Shown here piece by piece: positions 1 through 7,218 of a stretch of DNA of 17,076 nt; the stretch's first letter is position 1; each line of letters begins with the position of its first letter. The notes beneath the pieces were generated by a model. The model made no database searches. It was not told the origin of the DNA and saw only the letters and a program-made list of their open reading frames with translations. Source of the stretch: Phycisphaerae bacterium (lineage in GTDB: Bacteria > Planctomycetota > Phycisphaerae > UBA1845 > UTPLA1); NCBI GenBank assembly GCA_016935885.1, contig JAFGQA010000028.1:1-17076 (forward strand). Direction: 5' to 3'. The position numbers were made by a program, and so were the translations under genes.

Positions 1-288
1 AAAAGGGAGAACAGCCGTTCGGAAAAGCCGTTCCTGACCGTGAAAACCACCGGCGAGACGCCGGTGCCACAGTTTTGCCACAGGCTGATAGGCGGGCATC
101 CGCCAAACGGCGGAGCTGACTGCCGGCGGATCCGTTGCGTCGGAGGCAAACTCGCATTCGGCTTGCCCTGTTCGGCTTGCCCTGTTCGGCTTGCCGTTTG
201 GGGGATTCCGGTGCTTGAAGGGGCAGCACGGCTGGTCGATAATGCGAGGTTCCTCACGAGTTCTAGTGCACAGGGAAGAGCGCGACCT
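1..288. other. Region upstream of valS, no gene seen
   Basis: The valS frame stays open back to a GTG at 40, but the added residues do not look like synthetase sequence and a good ribosome binding site lies at 272-280, so I treat this stretch as non-coding leader. It holds a perfect 7-bp hairpin at 49-65 (ACCGGCG, loop AGA, CGCCGGT), a 14-bp tandem repeat at 157-196, and two short motifs (98-115, and 188-206 on the other strand) that recur after the gene ending at 5534. No convincing promoter was picked out. The end of an upstream gene may lie just outside the window. Confidence 0.5.
157..196. repeat. 14-bp tandem repeat, about 2.8 units
   Basis: The unit TTCGGCTTGCCCTG occurs twice exactly (157-170, 171-184), followed by a partial third unit TTCGGCTTGCCG (185-196). 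It lies about 95 bp before the valS start, in the presumed leader. Copy number could vary by slippage. No function is evident. Confidence 0.85.
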
Positions 289-3200
289 ATGTCCAAAACC
301 GGATCGAAATCGTACGACCCCGCTTCCACGGAGAAGCGGATCTGGGAATTCTGGGAGAAGGGTGGGTACTTCCACCCGACGCCTGATGAGCGGGGGCGGG
401 ACAAGCGGTTTTGCATCATGATCCCGCTGCCGAACGTCACGGCGGCCCTGCACCTGGGTCACGCGCTCAATAACACGCTGCAAGACATCCTGACCCGGCT
501 GAAGCGAATGCAGGGATGCAACACGCTGTGGATGATGGGGACGGACCATGCCGGTATCGCCACGCAGGCGACAGTCGAGAAGGCGATCTTCGAGCGGGAG
601 GGCAAGAACCGGCATGACCTGGGCCGCGAGGAATTGGTCCGGCGGATATGGGATTGGAAGCACAGATTCGGAGGGCGGATCATCGAGCAGCTCAAGCTGA
701 TGGGCTGCTCGGGCGACTATAAGCGCGAGCGGTTTACGCTGGACGAAGGTTGCGCAAAGGCAGTGCGTCACACGTTCTTCAAGCTGTTTCGCGACGGGCT
801 GATCTACCGTGGCAAGCGGCTGGTGAACTGGGACACGCAGTTGCACACGGCCGTCGCGGACGACGAGGTGTATCACGAGACGATCCAGGGGCATTTCTGG
901 CACTTCAAATACCCGGTGATCGATCCGCGGCCTGGCGAGCCGGCGTTCGTGCACATCGCGACCACGCGGCCGGAGACGATGCTGGGGGACACGGCCGTGG
1001 CGGTGCACCCGGAGCCGGACGTGGAGCTGAATCGCGTCGAGGCGGAGTGGAGGGCGAAGCTCGCCGGGGCTTCGGAGAAGGAGAAACCCGATGTTCAAGC
1101 GGCGTTGGACGATCTGGCCGGACGGCGTCAGACGCTCCTGCCGACGCTGCTGAAGCTCCGGGACATGGCAAAGGACGGCCGGAAGGTGACGCTGCCGCTG
1201 GTGGATCGGCCGATTCCGTTGATCTGCGACGAATGGGCCAAGCCGGAGATGGGCAGTGGGTGTGTGAAGATCACGCCGGCGCACGATGCAAACGACTACG
1301 ACGTGGGCCAGCGGCACGACCTGGCGATGATCAACGTCATGACGGAGGACGGGAAGATCGCGCGGATCATCGAGCCGGATGGGTCGGTGAATCCGAACTC
1401 GGAGAAGTACGAGGGCCTGACGTTTGCCACCGAGGGCCGCAAGAGGGTCGTTGCGGATTTGGAGGCGCTGGGCCTGGTCGAGCGGATCGAAGACCACGTT
1501 GTGGAGATCGGCCACAGCGACCGGAGCAAGACGGCGATCGAGCCGTTCTTGAGCGACCAGTGGTTCGTGCGGATGGGCGACCTGACGGAGGCGGAGGCCG
1601 CTACGGTGCAGAGCTCGTACTTCAAGAACTATTGGAAAACGAAGAACCTGCCGGAGCCGCGGGCTTCAGCCCGCGCGGCCGTTCGCACTGGTGAAGGGCC
1701 GCAACACGCCAGGGAATACCCCGGTCTGTGCCAGATCGCGATGGACGCGGTGAAGCGGGGGGAGGTACGGTTTTTCCCTCCGCGGTACGAGAAGACGTAC
1801 ATGGACTGGCTCACCGAGAAACGCGACTGGTGCATCAGTCGACAGCTTTGGTGGGGGCACCGGATACCGGTGTGGACGAAGCGGCTGCATCTAACGGAGG
1901 ATAACTGGATTGATGAACTGATGCCCAAGGGCATCGATAGTCTACTAGAGGGCAAGTGGGCTTCCAAGGGCAACCAGGCGGTTCAGATTGTTGATTCGAC
2001 CAGAGGCAACGTCGTTGCGGACTGGAAGAACACGTTCAACCCCGTTGTTCCTGAAACCGAAGGCGACTATGTCATTCACGCCTGCCTCCAGCATGACGAG
2101 AAGGATGTGTTGGCTCTGTTGGCGGATGCCGGTTTCGAGCAAGACCCCGACGTGCTCGACACCTGGTTTAGCTCCGCCCTGTGGCCGCATTCCACGCTGA
2201 ACTGGCCGGACGAAGACCCGAACGACGAGACGAGCCTGCTGGGTTACTTCTATCCGGGGAACGTGCTGATCACCGCGCGGGAGATCATCACGCTGTGGGT
2301 GGCGCGGATGGTGATGACCGGGCTGTACAACATCGGGGACATTCCGTTCAGCGACGTGATCATCCATTCGGTCATCCAGGACGGCCAGGGGCGGAAGATG
2401 AGCAAGACGCTGGGTAACGGCGTCGACCCGCAGGACATCATTGACGAATACGGCGCCGACGCGCTGCGGTTCACGCTGGCCGATCTGGCTACGGAGACGC
2501 AGGACATCCGTCTGCCCGTCGAGCCGAAGAAGCTGCCCGACGGGCGGACGATCAACATCAGCGAGAAATTCGAGAAGGGGCGGAACTTCTGCAACAAGCT
2601 GTGGCAGGTGGCGACCGGCTTCGTCATACCGAACCTGGACGGCTATTCGCCTGAGCCGCTCGACGCGCCGGCGCTGCGGTTGGAGGACCGGTGGATTCTA
2701 TCGCGGATGACGGCGTGCATCGAGGACCTGAACGGCGTGATGGAGCGTTACCGCTTCAGCGAGGCGATGAAGATCCTGTACCGTTTCATGTGGGACGAGT
2801 ATTGCAGTTGGTACGTCGAGATGAGCAAGTCGCGCCTGTCTGGGAGCGACCGGGCGTCGGCTCAGCAAGTGTTGGTTTTCGTGCTGGATCAACTGCTCCG
2901 AATGCTGCACCCGTTTGTGCCGTTCGTGACGGAGGCGGTTTGGGAGAAGCTGAATGCCGCGGCGCCGCGGCGGGGCCTGCGCACGATGATGGATGGCGAG
3001 CGGGCACTGACGGTGGCGGCATGGCCTGAGGCGGATGCGGCGCTGCGCGACGCACGGGTCGAATCCGAGATGGCCTGCCTGCACACGATCATCAAGAGCG
3101 TACGTGAAATCCGGGCGGATGTGAACACTCACCGCAGCCGGAACAAGCATCCTTCAATGCGAACGCTGCCGGCCGTGATCATCCGCGCGGAGGCCGCCAA

Positions 3201-3552
3201 GTGCCAGCTCGTTGACACCTATCGCGCGTTCGTGATGCCGTTGGCGGGATGCGACTCGCTCCACGCCGGGCCGGATGCTGCAAAACCCAGGGGCGCGATG
3301 AGCCGCGTGGAGGGCAACCTCGAGGTGTACGTCCCGGTCGACGGCCTGACCGATCTGGATGAGGTCCGACGGACGGAGGGAGCCAAGCTGGGCGAGCTTC
3401 GCAAGGCGAAGGAGCGTGCCGAGAAGCAGCTTGCCAACGAGAACTTTGCAAGGCGGGCGGATCCGGCCGTGGTGGCCCAAACGAGACAGCGGGCGGAGGA
3501 TCTGTCAGGCCAGATTCGGCTGACTGAGCAGCACCTTGCGGATTTGGAGTAG
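289..3552 (+). CDS. valS: Valyl-tRNA synthetase
   Basis: Cytoplasmic class I aminoacyl-tRNA synthetase that charges tRNA-Val with valine and edits mischarged threonine. The 1087-residue product has PLPNVT followed by the HIGH-type motif HLGH (55-58), GTDHAGIATQ (84-93), the CP1 editing-domain signatures TTRPETM (about 225-231) and TPAHDANDY (about 329-337), the FSSALWPHSTLNWP region, and the KMSKT loop (703-707). An anticodon-binding helical domain follows (around WDEYCSWYVEMSK), then a C-terminal coiled coil rich in Lys, Arg and Glu, typical of ValRS. I chose ATG 289 over upstream GTG 40 because AGGGAAGAG lies 8 nt before it and the protein then begins with the usual region leading to the KRIWEFWEK helix. 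Many bacterial ValRS are about 880-950 residues, so this one is long. Part of the excess is an unusual stretch at about residues 455-475 encoded by a palindrome. Identity is certain; the exact start is probable. Confidence 0.97.
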   Translation: MSKTGSKSYDPASTEKRIWEFWEKGGYFHPTPDERGRDKRFCIMIPLPNVTAALHLGHALNNTLQDILTRLKRMQGCNTLWMMGTDHAGIATQATVEKAIFEREGKNRHDLGREELVRRIWDWKHRFGGRIIEQLKLMGCSGDYKRERFTLDEGCAKAVRHTFFKLFRDGLIYRGKRLVNWDTQLHTAVADDEVYHETIQGHFWHFKYPVIDPRPGEPAFVHIATTRPETMLGDTAVAVHPEPDVELNRVEAEWRAKLAGASEKEKPDVQAALDDLAGRRQTLLPTLLKLRDMAKDGRKVTLPLVDRPIPLICDEWAKPEMGSGCVKITPAHDANDYDVGQRHDLAMINVMTEDGKIARIIEPDGSVNPNSEKYEGLTFATEGRKRVVADLEALGLVERIEDHVVEIGHSDRSKTAIEPFLSDQWFVRMGDLTEAEAATVQSSYFKNYWKTKNLPEPRASARAAVRTGEGPQHAREYPGLCQIAMDAVKRGEVRFFPPRYEKTYMDWLTEKRDWCISRQLWWGHRIPVWTKRLHLTEDNWIDELMPKGIDSLLEGKWASKGNQAVQIVDSTRGNVVADWKNTFNPVVPETEGDYVIHACLQHDEKDVLALLADAGFEQDPDVLDTWFSSALWPHSTLNWPDEDPNDETSLLGYFYPGNVLITAREIITLWVARMVMTGLYNIGDIPFSDVIIHSVIQDGQGRKMSKTLGNGVDPQDIIDEYGADALRFTLADLATETQDIRLPVEPKKLPDGRTINISEKFEKGRNFCNKLWQVATGFVIPNLDGYSPEPLDAPALRLEDRWILSRMTACIEDLNGVMERYRFSEAMKILYRFMWDEYCSWYVEMSKSRLSGSDRASAQQVLVFVLDQLLRMLHPFVPFVTEAVWEKLNAAAPRRGLRTMMDGERALTVAAWPEADAALRDARVESEMACLHTIIKSVREIRADVNTHRSRNKHPSMRTLPAVIIRAEAAKCQLVDTYRAFVMPLAGCDSLHAGPDAAKPRGAMSRVEGNLEVYVPVDGLTDLDEVRRTEGAKLGELRKAKERAEKQLANENFARRADPAVVAQTRQRAEDLSGQIRLTEQHLADLE
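1656..1679. repeat. GC-rich palindrome inside valS
   Basis: Imperfect palindrome within the valS reading frame: GCCGCGGGCT, two central bases, then AGCCCGCGCGGC, pairing over about 10 bp with a 2-base bulge. It encodes the Ala/Arg-rich PRASARAAVR stretch between KNYWKTKNLP and the conserved region leading to FPPRYEKTYMDWL. The reading frame stays open through it. It may be a palindromic element inserted in frame; from this single copy that is inference. Confidence 0.6.
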
Positions 3553-3642
3553 GGCCATCAGAATCCGTGTTTTTTGTGGAGTTGCATTTCGTGGGCGACG
3601 CCAGTACGCTCTGCACGCAGGTCTTGGCGGAGGTGTCTGCTG

Positions 3643-4041
3643 ATGGACGTGCGGATGAATCTTGCTCGGATTGTCATCCAGGAGACGAGCGAACAACAGA
3701 TCATCTTCTTGCGCGAGTCGAACGGCGAGCGAGAATTTCCGATTGTCATTGGTGACGCCGAGGCAATGGCCATCGATCGCCGCCTGAAGGGTTACAAGAA
3801 GACCCGCCCGATGACTCACGACCTGTTGGCCGACGTCATCGAGCGGCTCGGCGCGGAACTCGAGAGGATCATCATCAACGACTTGATAAACCATACTTTC
3901 TACGCGAAACTGGTTTTGCGCGCCAACGGGAAGATTGTCGAGGTCGATTCGCGACCTTCGGACGCAATCGCCCTGGGCGTTGCGAGTGATACACCGGTCT
4001 TTGTAAGCGAGCATGTTCTGCGGGAGGTCTGCCAACCCTAG
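3643..4041 (+). CDS. Bifunctional nuclease family protein (DUF151/BFN)
   Basis: Small cytoplasmic protein of 132 residues consisting of essentially one BFN (DUF151, PF02577) domain. The family hallmarks are FPIVIGDAEAMAI near residues 31-43, the RPMTHDLLADVIERLG helix, and the DSRPSDAIALGV motif with TPVFVSEHVL after it. Characterised plant and bacterial members have been described as nucleases acting on DNA and RNA; the role in this organism is unknown. ATG 3643 is preceded by GGCGGAGG with about 9 nt spacing, which decides the start over the upstream open frame. It begins 90 bp after valS and ends 50 bp before the GHMP-fold gene on the same strand, so the three may form one transcription unit. 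Family call is strong, biochemical role is not shown. Confidence 0.93.
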   Translation: MDVRMNLARIVIQETSEQQIIFLRESNGEREFPIVIGDAEAMAIDRRLKGYKKTRPMTHDLLADVIERLGAELERIIINDLINHTFYAKLVLRANGKIVEVDSRPSDAIALGVASDTPVFVSEHVLREVCQP

Positions 4042-4091
4042 GCGCAGATTGGCAGTCGTTCGCGGGTACAGATACCCAGGTTGGGATCGTA

Positions 4092-5534
4092 ATGACTCAT
4101 CATCCAGGCGATTCCTGTCCGTCACATTCTTGCATCATCAATTCTTGTAAGGGCACGCTGGCGTCGAATCCTTGCGTGCGAGGTACGGTTGTCCTGGCTC
4201 GCACGCCCGGCTCGGCCGACGTGATGGGTGGCATCGTGGAGGACGGCGGCTCGCTGGTCTTGACGACCACCTTGGCGCTTGCCATGACGTCCGCGATTTG
4301 GCGTGTCGCCGGCGATCAGGTACGTGTGCACATGACCACGGACGCGGGCGACGGCTCCGTGCGGCAGTTCAGCCTGCCGATTACGGCCTTCGATGTTTCC
4401 GTGGGCGGAGCGGAGGCTGTCTTGGCGAGATGTCGCGAGGCGGGTTGCGAGTGGGCGGCGCCCACGTGCCTGACGTTGCGGCAGGCGATTGCGGACGGCG
4501 TGATCCCGAAGCCCGATGGCGGCTTGATGATCCTGCTGCATTCGGAATTCCCGCCGGACGCGGATCTCGGCAACCACTGGGTCCAGGCGGCAGCGACGAT
4601 CGACGGGCTCTGCCGGCTGTCCAGCCCGCACGCCGAGCGGTTGCAGAAAAGCCGTGTGTGCGCCGAGGCCATGGTGCTGCTGACTGGCTTGCACAACCTT
4701 CGCACGCCGATGACGGCCTTGTGCGGGCCGCCGGACGGCGCGTTGCTTCAGCTTCGATTCTACCCAAAGGCCCAGTGCGAAACGTTGGAGCTTCCGCCCG
4801 GTGTGGTGATCAAGGTCGCCAAGACCCGATTGACCCGGCCGACGACACGACAACGGCTGATCGATACGCGCGTGTGTGCGGAGATGGGCCGCCACATGAT
4901 CGCGGAGTTGAAGCAGCTTGACGGCATGGGTGGCGGTCCCGCCGCCGACCGTCTTGCAGCCATTACGCCGGCCGACTACGTTGGGCGGTATCGAGACCGC
5001 CTGCCTTCCAAGATCACGGGCAAGGGCTTCATCGCCAGGTTCGGCACACTCCGCGGGCTCAACGGCAGTCCGAGCCCGCGCGGCACATACAAGGTGCGAT
5101 CCAGGGCCGAGCACTACATTTACGAGAATTACCGGGTTCAAGAGTTTGCCGCAGGCATCGCGCGGGCACGGCGGAGCGCATCGGCCGAGGCGCTCGTCCG
5201 CGCCGGCCAATTGATGTACGCGTCTCACTGGAGTCATAGTCAACGCTGCGGCATCGGTGGTGTCGAGGCGGATCAACTGGTAAACGCCATTCGCGCACAC
5301 GGGCCGGAGGTGGGCTTGTTCGGAGCCAAGGTGACGGCCGGGGGCGAAGGCGGCGAACTTGTGGTCCTGATGCGCGACGATGAGTGGGCACGCCAGGCCC
5401 TGAAGGACGCGATTGTCGAGGCGGAGGCGACTTCCAAGCAGACGATCCGAACGTATGGCGGCCCCATGGCAGGGGCGGAGTTCTTCCAGCCACCAGATCT
5501 GGACGGCGTGTTGGAGTTGCCACGCACGGCTTAG
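4092..5534 (+). CDS. GHMP-kinase-fold protein, L-arabinokinase-like, probably inactive
   Basis: A 480-residue protein resembling the kinase half of plant L-arabinokinase and galactokinase. Matches include the substrate-side motif PGSADVMGGI (39-48) then GGSLVL, CGPPDGALLQ (211-220), HYIYENYRVQEF (341-352), the GQLMYASHWSHSQRCGIGG region (372-390) and the C-terminal GHMP motif GLFGAKVTAGGEGG (408-421). I aligned it by eye to remembered arabinokinase sequence. Where active enzymes have PxGxGxSSSAA for ATP binding, this protein has PPDADLGNHWVQ (154-165), and the catalytic Asp of the MDQ motif aligns with Thr205. It may therefore be a pseudokinase or sugar-binding protein rather than a working kinase. 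The N-terminal 28 residues are Cys/Ser rich and not obviously part of the fold; an alternative GTG start exists at 4176, and neither start has a strong ribosome binding site. It probably shares a transcript with the BFN gene 50 bp upstream. Fold assignment is fairly sure; inactivity is inference. Confidence 0.75.
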   Translation: MTHHPGDSCPSHSCIINSCKGTLASNPCVRGTVVLARTPGSADVMGGIVEDGGSLVLTTTLALAMTSAIWRVAGDQVRVHMTTDAGDGSVRQFSLPITAFDVSVGGAEAVLARCREAGCEWAAPTCLTLRQAIADGVIPKPDGGLMILLHSEFPPDADLGNHWVQAAATIDGLCRLSSPHAERLQKSRVCAEAMVLLTGLHNLRTPMTALCGPPDGALLQLRFYPKAQCETLELPPGVVIKVAKTRLTRPTTRQRLIDTRVCAEMGRHMIAELKQLDGMGGGPAADRLAAITPADYVGRYRDRLPSKITGKGFIARFGTLRGLNGSPSPRGTYKVRSRAEHYIYENYRVQEFAAGIARARRSASAEALVRAGQLMYASHWSHSQRCGIGGVEADQLVNAIRAHGPEVGLFGAKVTAGGEGGELVVLMRDDEWARQALKDAIVEAEATSKQTIRTYGGPMAGAEFFQPPDLDGVLELPRTA

Positions 5535-5538
5535 GAGC

Positions 5539-5627
5539 CGCGCAGAAACAACGTAAGCGGTTGATCCGCCAAACGGCAAGCCAGGAGGCCAGCCAAGCGG
5601 CGCAATCGATCATGTTGTTTTCGCGCG
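5539..5627. repeat. Long inverted repeat after the GHMP-fold gene
   Basis: Arms CGCGCAGAAACAAC (5539-5552) and GTTGTTTTCGCGCG (5614-5627) are complementary at 12 of 14 positions and are 61 nt apart. The left arm begins 5 nt after the stop codon. It could form a large stem-loop in the 3' end of the transcript, but there is no clear T-tract, so I do not call it a Rho-independent terminator. Confidence 0.5.
5564..5582 (+). repeat. 19-bp dispersed motif ATCCSCCAAACGGCAAGCC
   Basis: Matches 188-206 on the opposite strand at 18 of 19 positions, and partly 98-115, both upstream of valS. It sits in the loop of the inverted repeat at 5539-5627. It suggests a third small dispersed repeat type; function unknown. 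Confidence 0.6.
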
Positions 5628-5702
5628 ATGCTCTGGATTCCATCCCACACAAGGCAGAGACAAGGGCCTTCAGTCCGTTATGAAACACCGTCGAGGCGGC
5701 GG

Positions 5703-5889
5703 GGGTCCATGACATTCCCGGCGGTATTAGATTCTGGGTGCCACGGGCGGCCTGTCTGCCGACAGGCAGGCTTGTCCGCCCGTGCGGTCCCCCCTGGCGG
5801 GCGCACGGGGCATACACACTGGCAGGCAAGCTGCCAGTGGCACCCGCCCAAGCTGTGCCAGTGGCACCCGCCTAAACCGTCACGCACCC
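5703..5889 (+). mobile_element. MITE-like palindromic element, copy A (187 bp)
   Basis: Begins GGGTCCATGACA and ends with GTCACGCACCC, the complement of GGGTGCGTGAC, giving imperfect terminal inverted repeats shared with copies B and C. Inside are the CACGGGCGG/CCGCCCGTG hairpin arms and the CACTGGCAG/CTGCCAGTG hairpin. It is 45 bp longer than B. The difference is accounted for by about 20 bp carrying a small hairpin CCTGTC-TGCC-GACAGG in the first loop, one extra base, and a 24-bp tandem duplication near the right end. No clear direct repeat flanks it, which fits an older insertion. It encodes no protein. Confidence 0.8.
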
Positions 5890-5934
5890 GTGCCGCACTC
5901 TTGGGATAAGTCCTTGGCGAATCAATGAGGCGGC

Positions 5935-7182
5935 TCACGGGCGGGACGGACCAGTCCATCGCTTTTGCAGCAGCGTCTGCCGGTCCGGCAGGCTCCGCAA
6001 CGCCGCTAGGATGCGACCTGCCGCACGGCCGTCACCATAGGGGTTGACCAGATCGACCAGCCGGGCCTTGAAGCCGGGCTCCATCGCCGTCTCGATAGCG
6101 GCGGTGATCTCGGCCCGATTCCACGGCGCATCGATGACGTTGGCGGGGCGCATCCGTCCGGTCTGTCGATCGCCGACGTTGACGACCGGTAGACGAAACG
6201 TCGCCGCCTCCAGGATGCCGGCGCTGGAATTGCCGATCAGCAGCCGAGCGCACGACAGACATGTCCAGAATTGCCGCTGCCCCAGCGACGCAACCAGGAC
6301 GGCCCCTGGTCTCGACGCGGCAAAACCTGACAGGCCTTCGTTAATGATGCCGTGCCCGACGTCGGCGTTCGGCCCTATCAGCAGCAGATTCACGTCCAGC
6401 GGGGCCAGCGCGGCGAGGAGTTCCTCGACCTGCTGCCTCGGCGTCAAGGCGGACAACGTCTCGGGGTGGAAGGCGACCACGACCGTCGGTCGGGACAGAT
6501 CGAGGCCAATCAGGGCGTTCAGCTTGTCGAGCGGCTCCGGCGTGAAATCGCTGAGGGCGTCCAATGCGAGCGCGCCGACCGTGTGCACGCGCCAGGCTTC
6601 CTCTCCCATCGACCGAATGCGTTCGGCGTGCTGCGGCAGGGCTGGGAAATGAAGATGGGAAAGCTTCGTGATCGCATGGCGGCACGCGTCGTCGTAGGCC
6701 CCCTCCGTCATGTCGCCGCCGTGCAAGTGGGCAATCGGCAGCCGATGGATTACCGCCGCCAGCGTGGCGGCCAGCATCTCTGTGCGATCGCCGAGCACGA
6801 AGACAAGATCCACTTCTTTCGCCGAGAAGGCCCGCGAGAATCGCCCTGTCGCCCGGCCCGCCGTCTCTGCCACATCATTCGGGCCGTCGCCGGCGACCAG
6901 GTGATCGACGGCAATCAGGTCAACGTCCGGAAGGTCCGCAAGTTCGCCGATGGTCCGTCCGAACCGTGCGGCGTGGTGCGTGCCTCCGGCGAAGCAGACG
7001 GTTTGCCAATCGGTTTCGCTGGCCAGCGCCCGTAGCAGCGGACGGTAGATGCCGGCGTCGGCTCGGCTGGTGGTTACGCAGCCGACCCTGCGAATCCAAC
7101 GCGGCGTCGGCGCGTCCGCACGGTGCGGACCCATCGTGGGCCTTGATGAGGATGTGTCAAACCTGTTGCGGGGAGACGTCAT
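5935..7182 (-). CDS. UDP-N-acetylglucosamine 2-epimerase (hydrolysing), NeuC type
   Basis: Predicted cytosolic enzyme converting UDP-GlcNAc to ManNAc plus UDP, the entry step to sialic or related nonulosonic acids; some relatives act on modified UDP-sugars. Motifs in order: VTTSRADAGIYRPLL (36-50), LGDRTEMLA (130-138), HGGDMTEGAYDD (154-165), RHAITKLSHLHF (168-179), GNSSAGILEA (317-326), VNVGDRQTGR (335-344) and NPYGDG (380-385). Length 415 is slightly above the family's usual 370-390 because of an N-terminal extension. ATG 7182 has no clear ribosome binding site, while an in-frame ATG at 7134 has AAGG 6 nt upstream and may be the true start. It lies 36 bp after the TPR-like membrane protein gene and is probably its operon partner. 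No neuA, neuB or other nonulosonate gene is in the window, so the pathway context is missing. Family is very likely; exact substrate unknown. Confidence 0.92.
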   Translation of the reverse strand: MTSPRNRFDTSSSRPTMGPHRADAPTPRWIRRVGCVTTSRADAGIYRPLLRALASETDWQTVCFAGGTHHAARFGRTIGELADLPDVDLIAVDHLVAGDGPNDVAETAGRATGRFSRAFSAKEVDLVFVLGDRTEMLAATLAAVIHRLPIAHLHGGDMTEGAYDDACRHAITKLSHLHFPALPQHAERIRSMGEEAWRVHTVGALALDALSDFTPEPLDKLNALIGLDLSRPTVVVAFHPETLSALTPRQQVEELLAALAPLDVNLLLIGPNADVGHGIINEGLSGFAASRPGAVLVASLGQRQFWTCLSCARLLIGNSSAGILEAATFRLPVVNVGDRQTGRMRPANVIDAPWNRAEITAAIETAMEPGFKARLVDLVNPYGDGRAAGRILAALRSLPDRQTLLQKRWTGPSRP

Positions 7183-7218
7183 GCCAATCCGGTCGGGGCG
7201 CCGCCCCGCCCCGGGGGG

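Larger units (their letters stand above)
5535..5934. other. Intergenic region between convergent genes
   Basis: Four hundred bases between the stop of the GHMP-fold gene and the stop of the epimerase gene on the other strand. It holds a long inverted repeat (5539-5627), a 19-bp motif shared with the valS leader (5564-5582) and a complete MITE-like element (5703-5889). Short frames here run through the repeats and are not credible genes. Confidence 0.8.

Noticed and set aside
49..65. Terminator of an upstream gene at the perfect 7-bp hairpin
   Set aside because: Only four T residues follow, about 10 nt after the stem, and no upstream coding region is visible in the window.
40..288. N-terminal extension of valS from a GTG at 40
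   Set aside because: The extra 83 residues resemble no synthetase sequence and include a translated tandem repeat; a good ribosome binding site precedes ATG 289.
750..1694. 314-codon frame inside valS
   Set aside because: Composition is Gly/Arg/Ala rich without motifs, and it overlaps conserved ValRS coding sequence in another frame.
4122..5579. 485-codon open frame on the minus strand opposite the GHMP-fold gene
   Set aside because: It is antisense to a gene with family motifs; long antisense frames are expected in GC-rich genes, and its translation shows no recognisable domain.
5703..5889. CRISPR array or riboswitch
   Set aside because: Repeats are not regularly spaced with unique spacers, and the same sequence occurs in both orientations between unrelated genes, fitting a mobile element instead.
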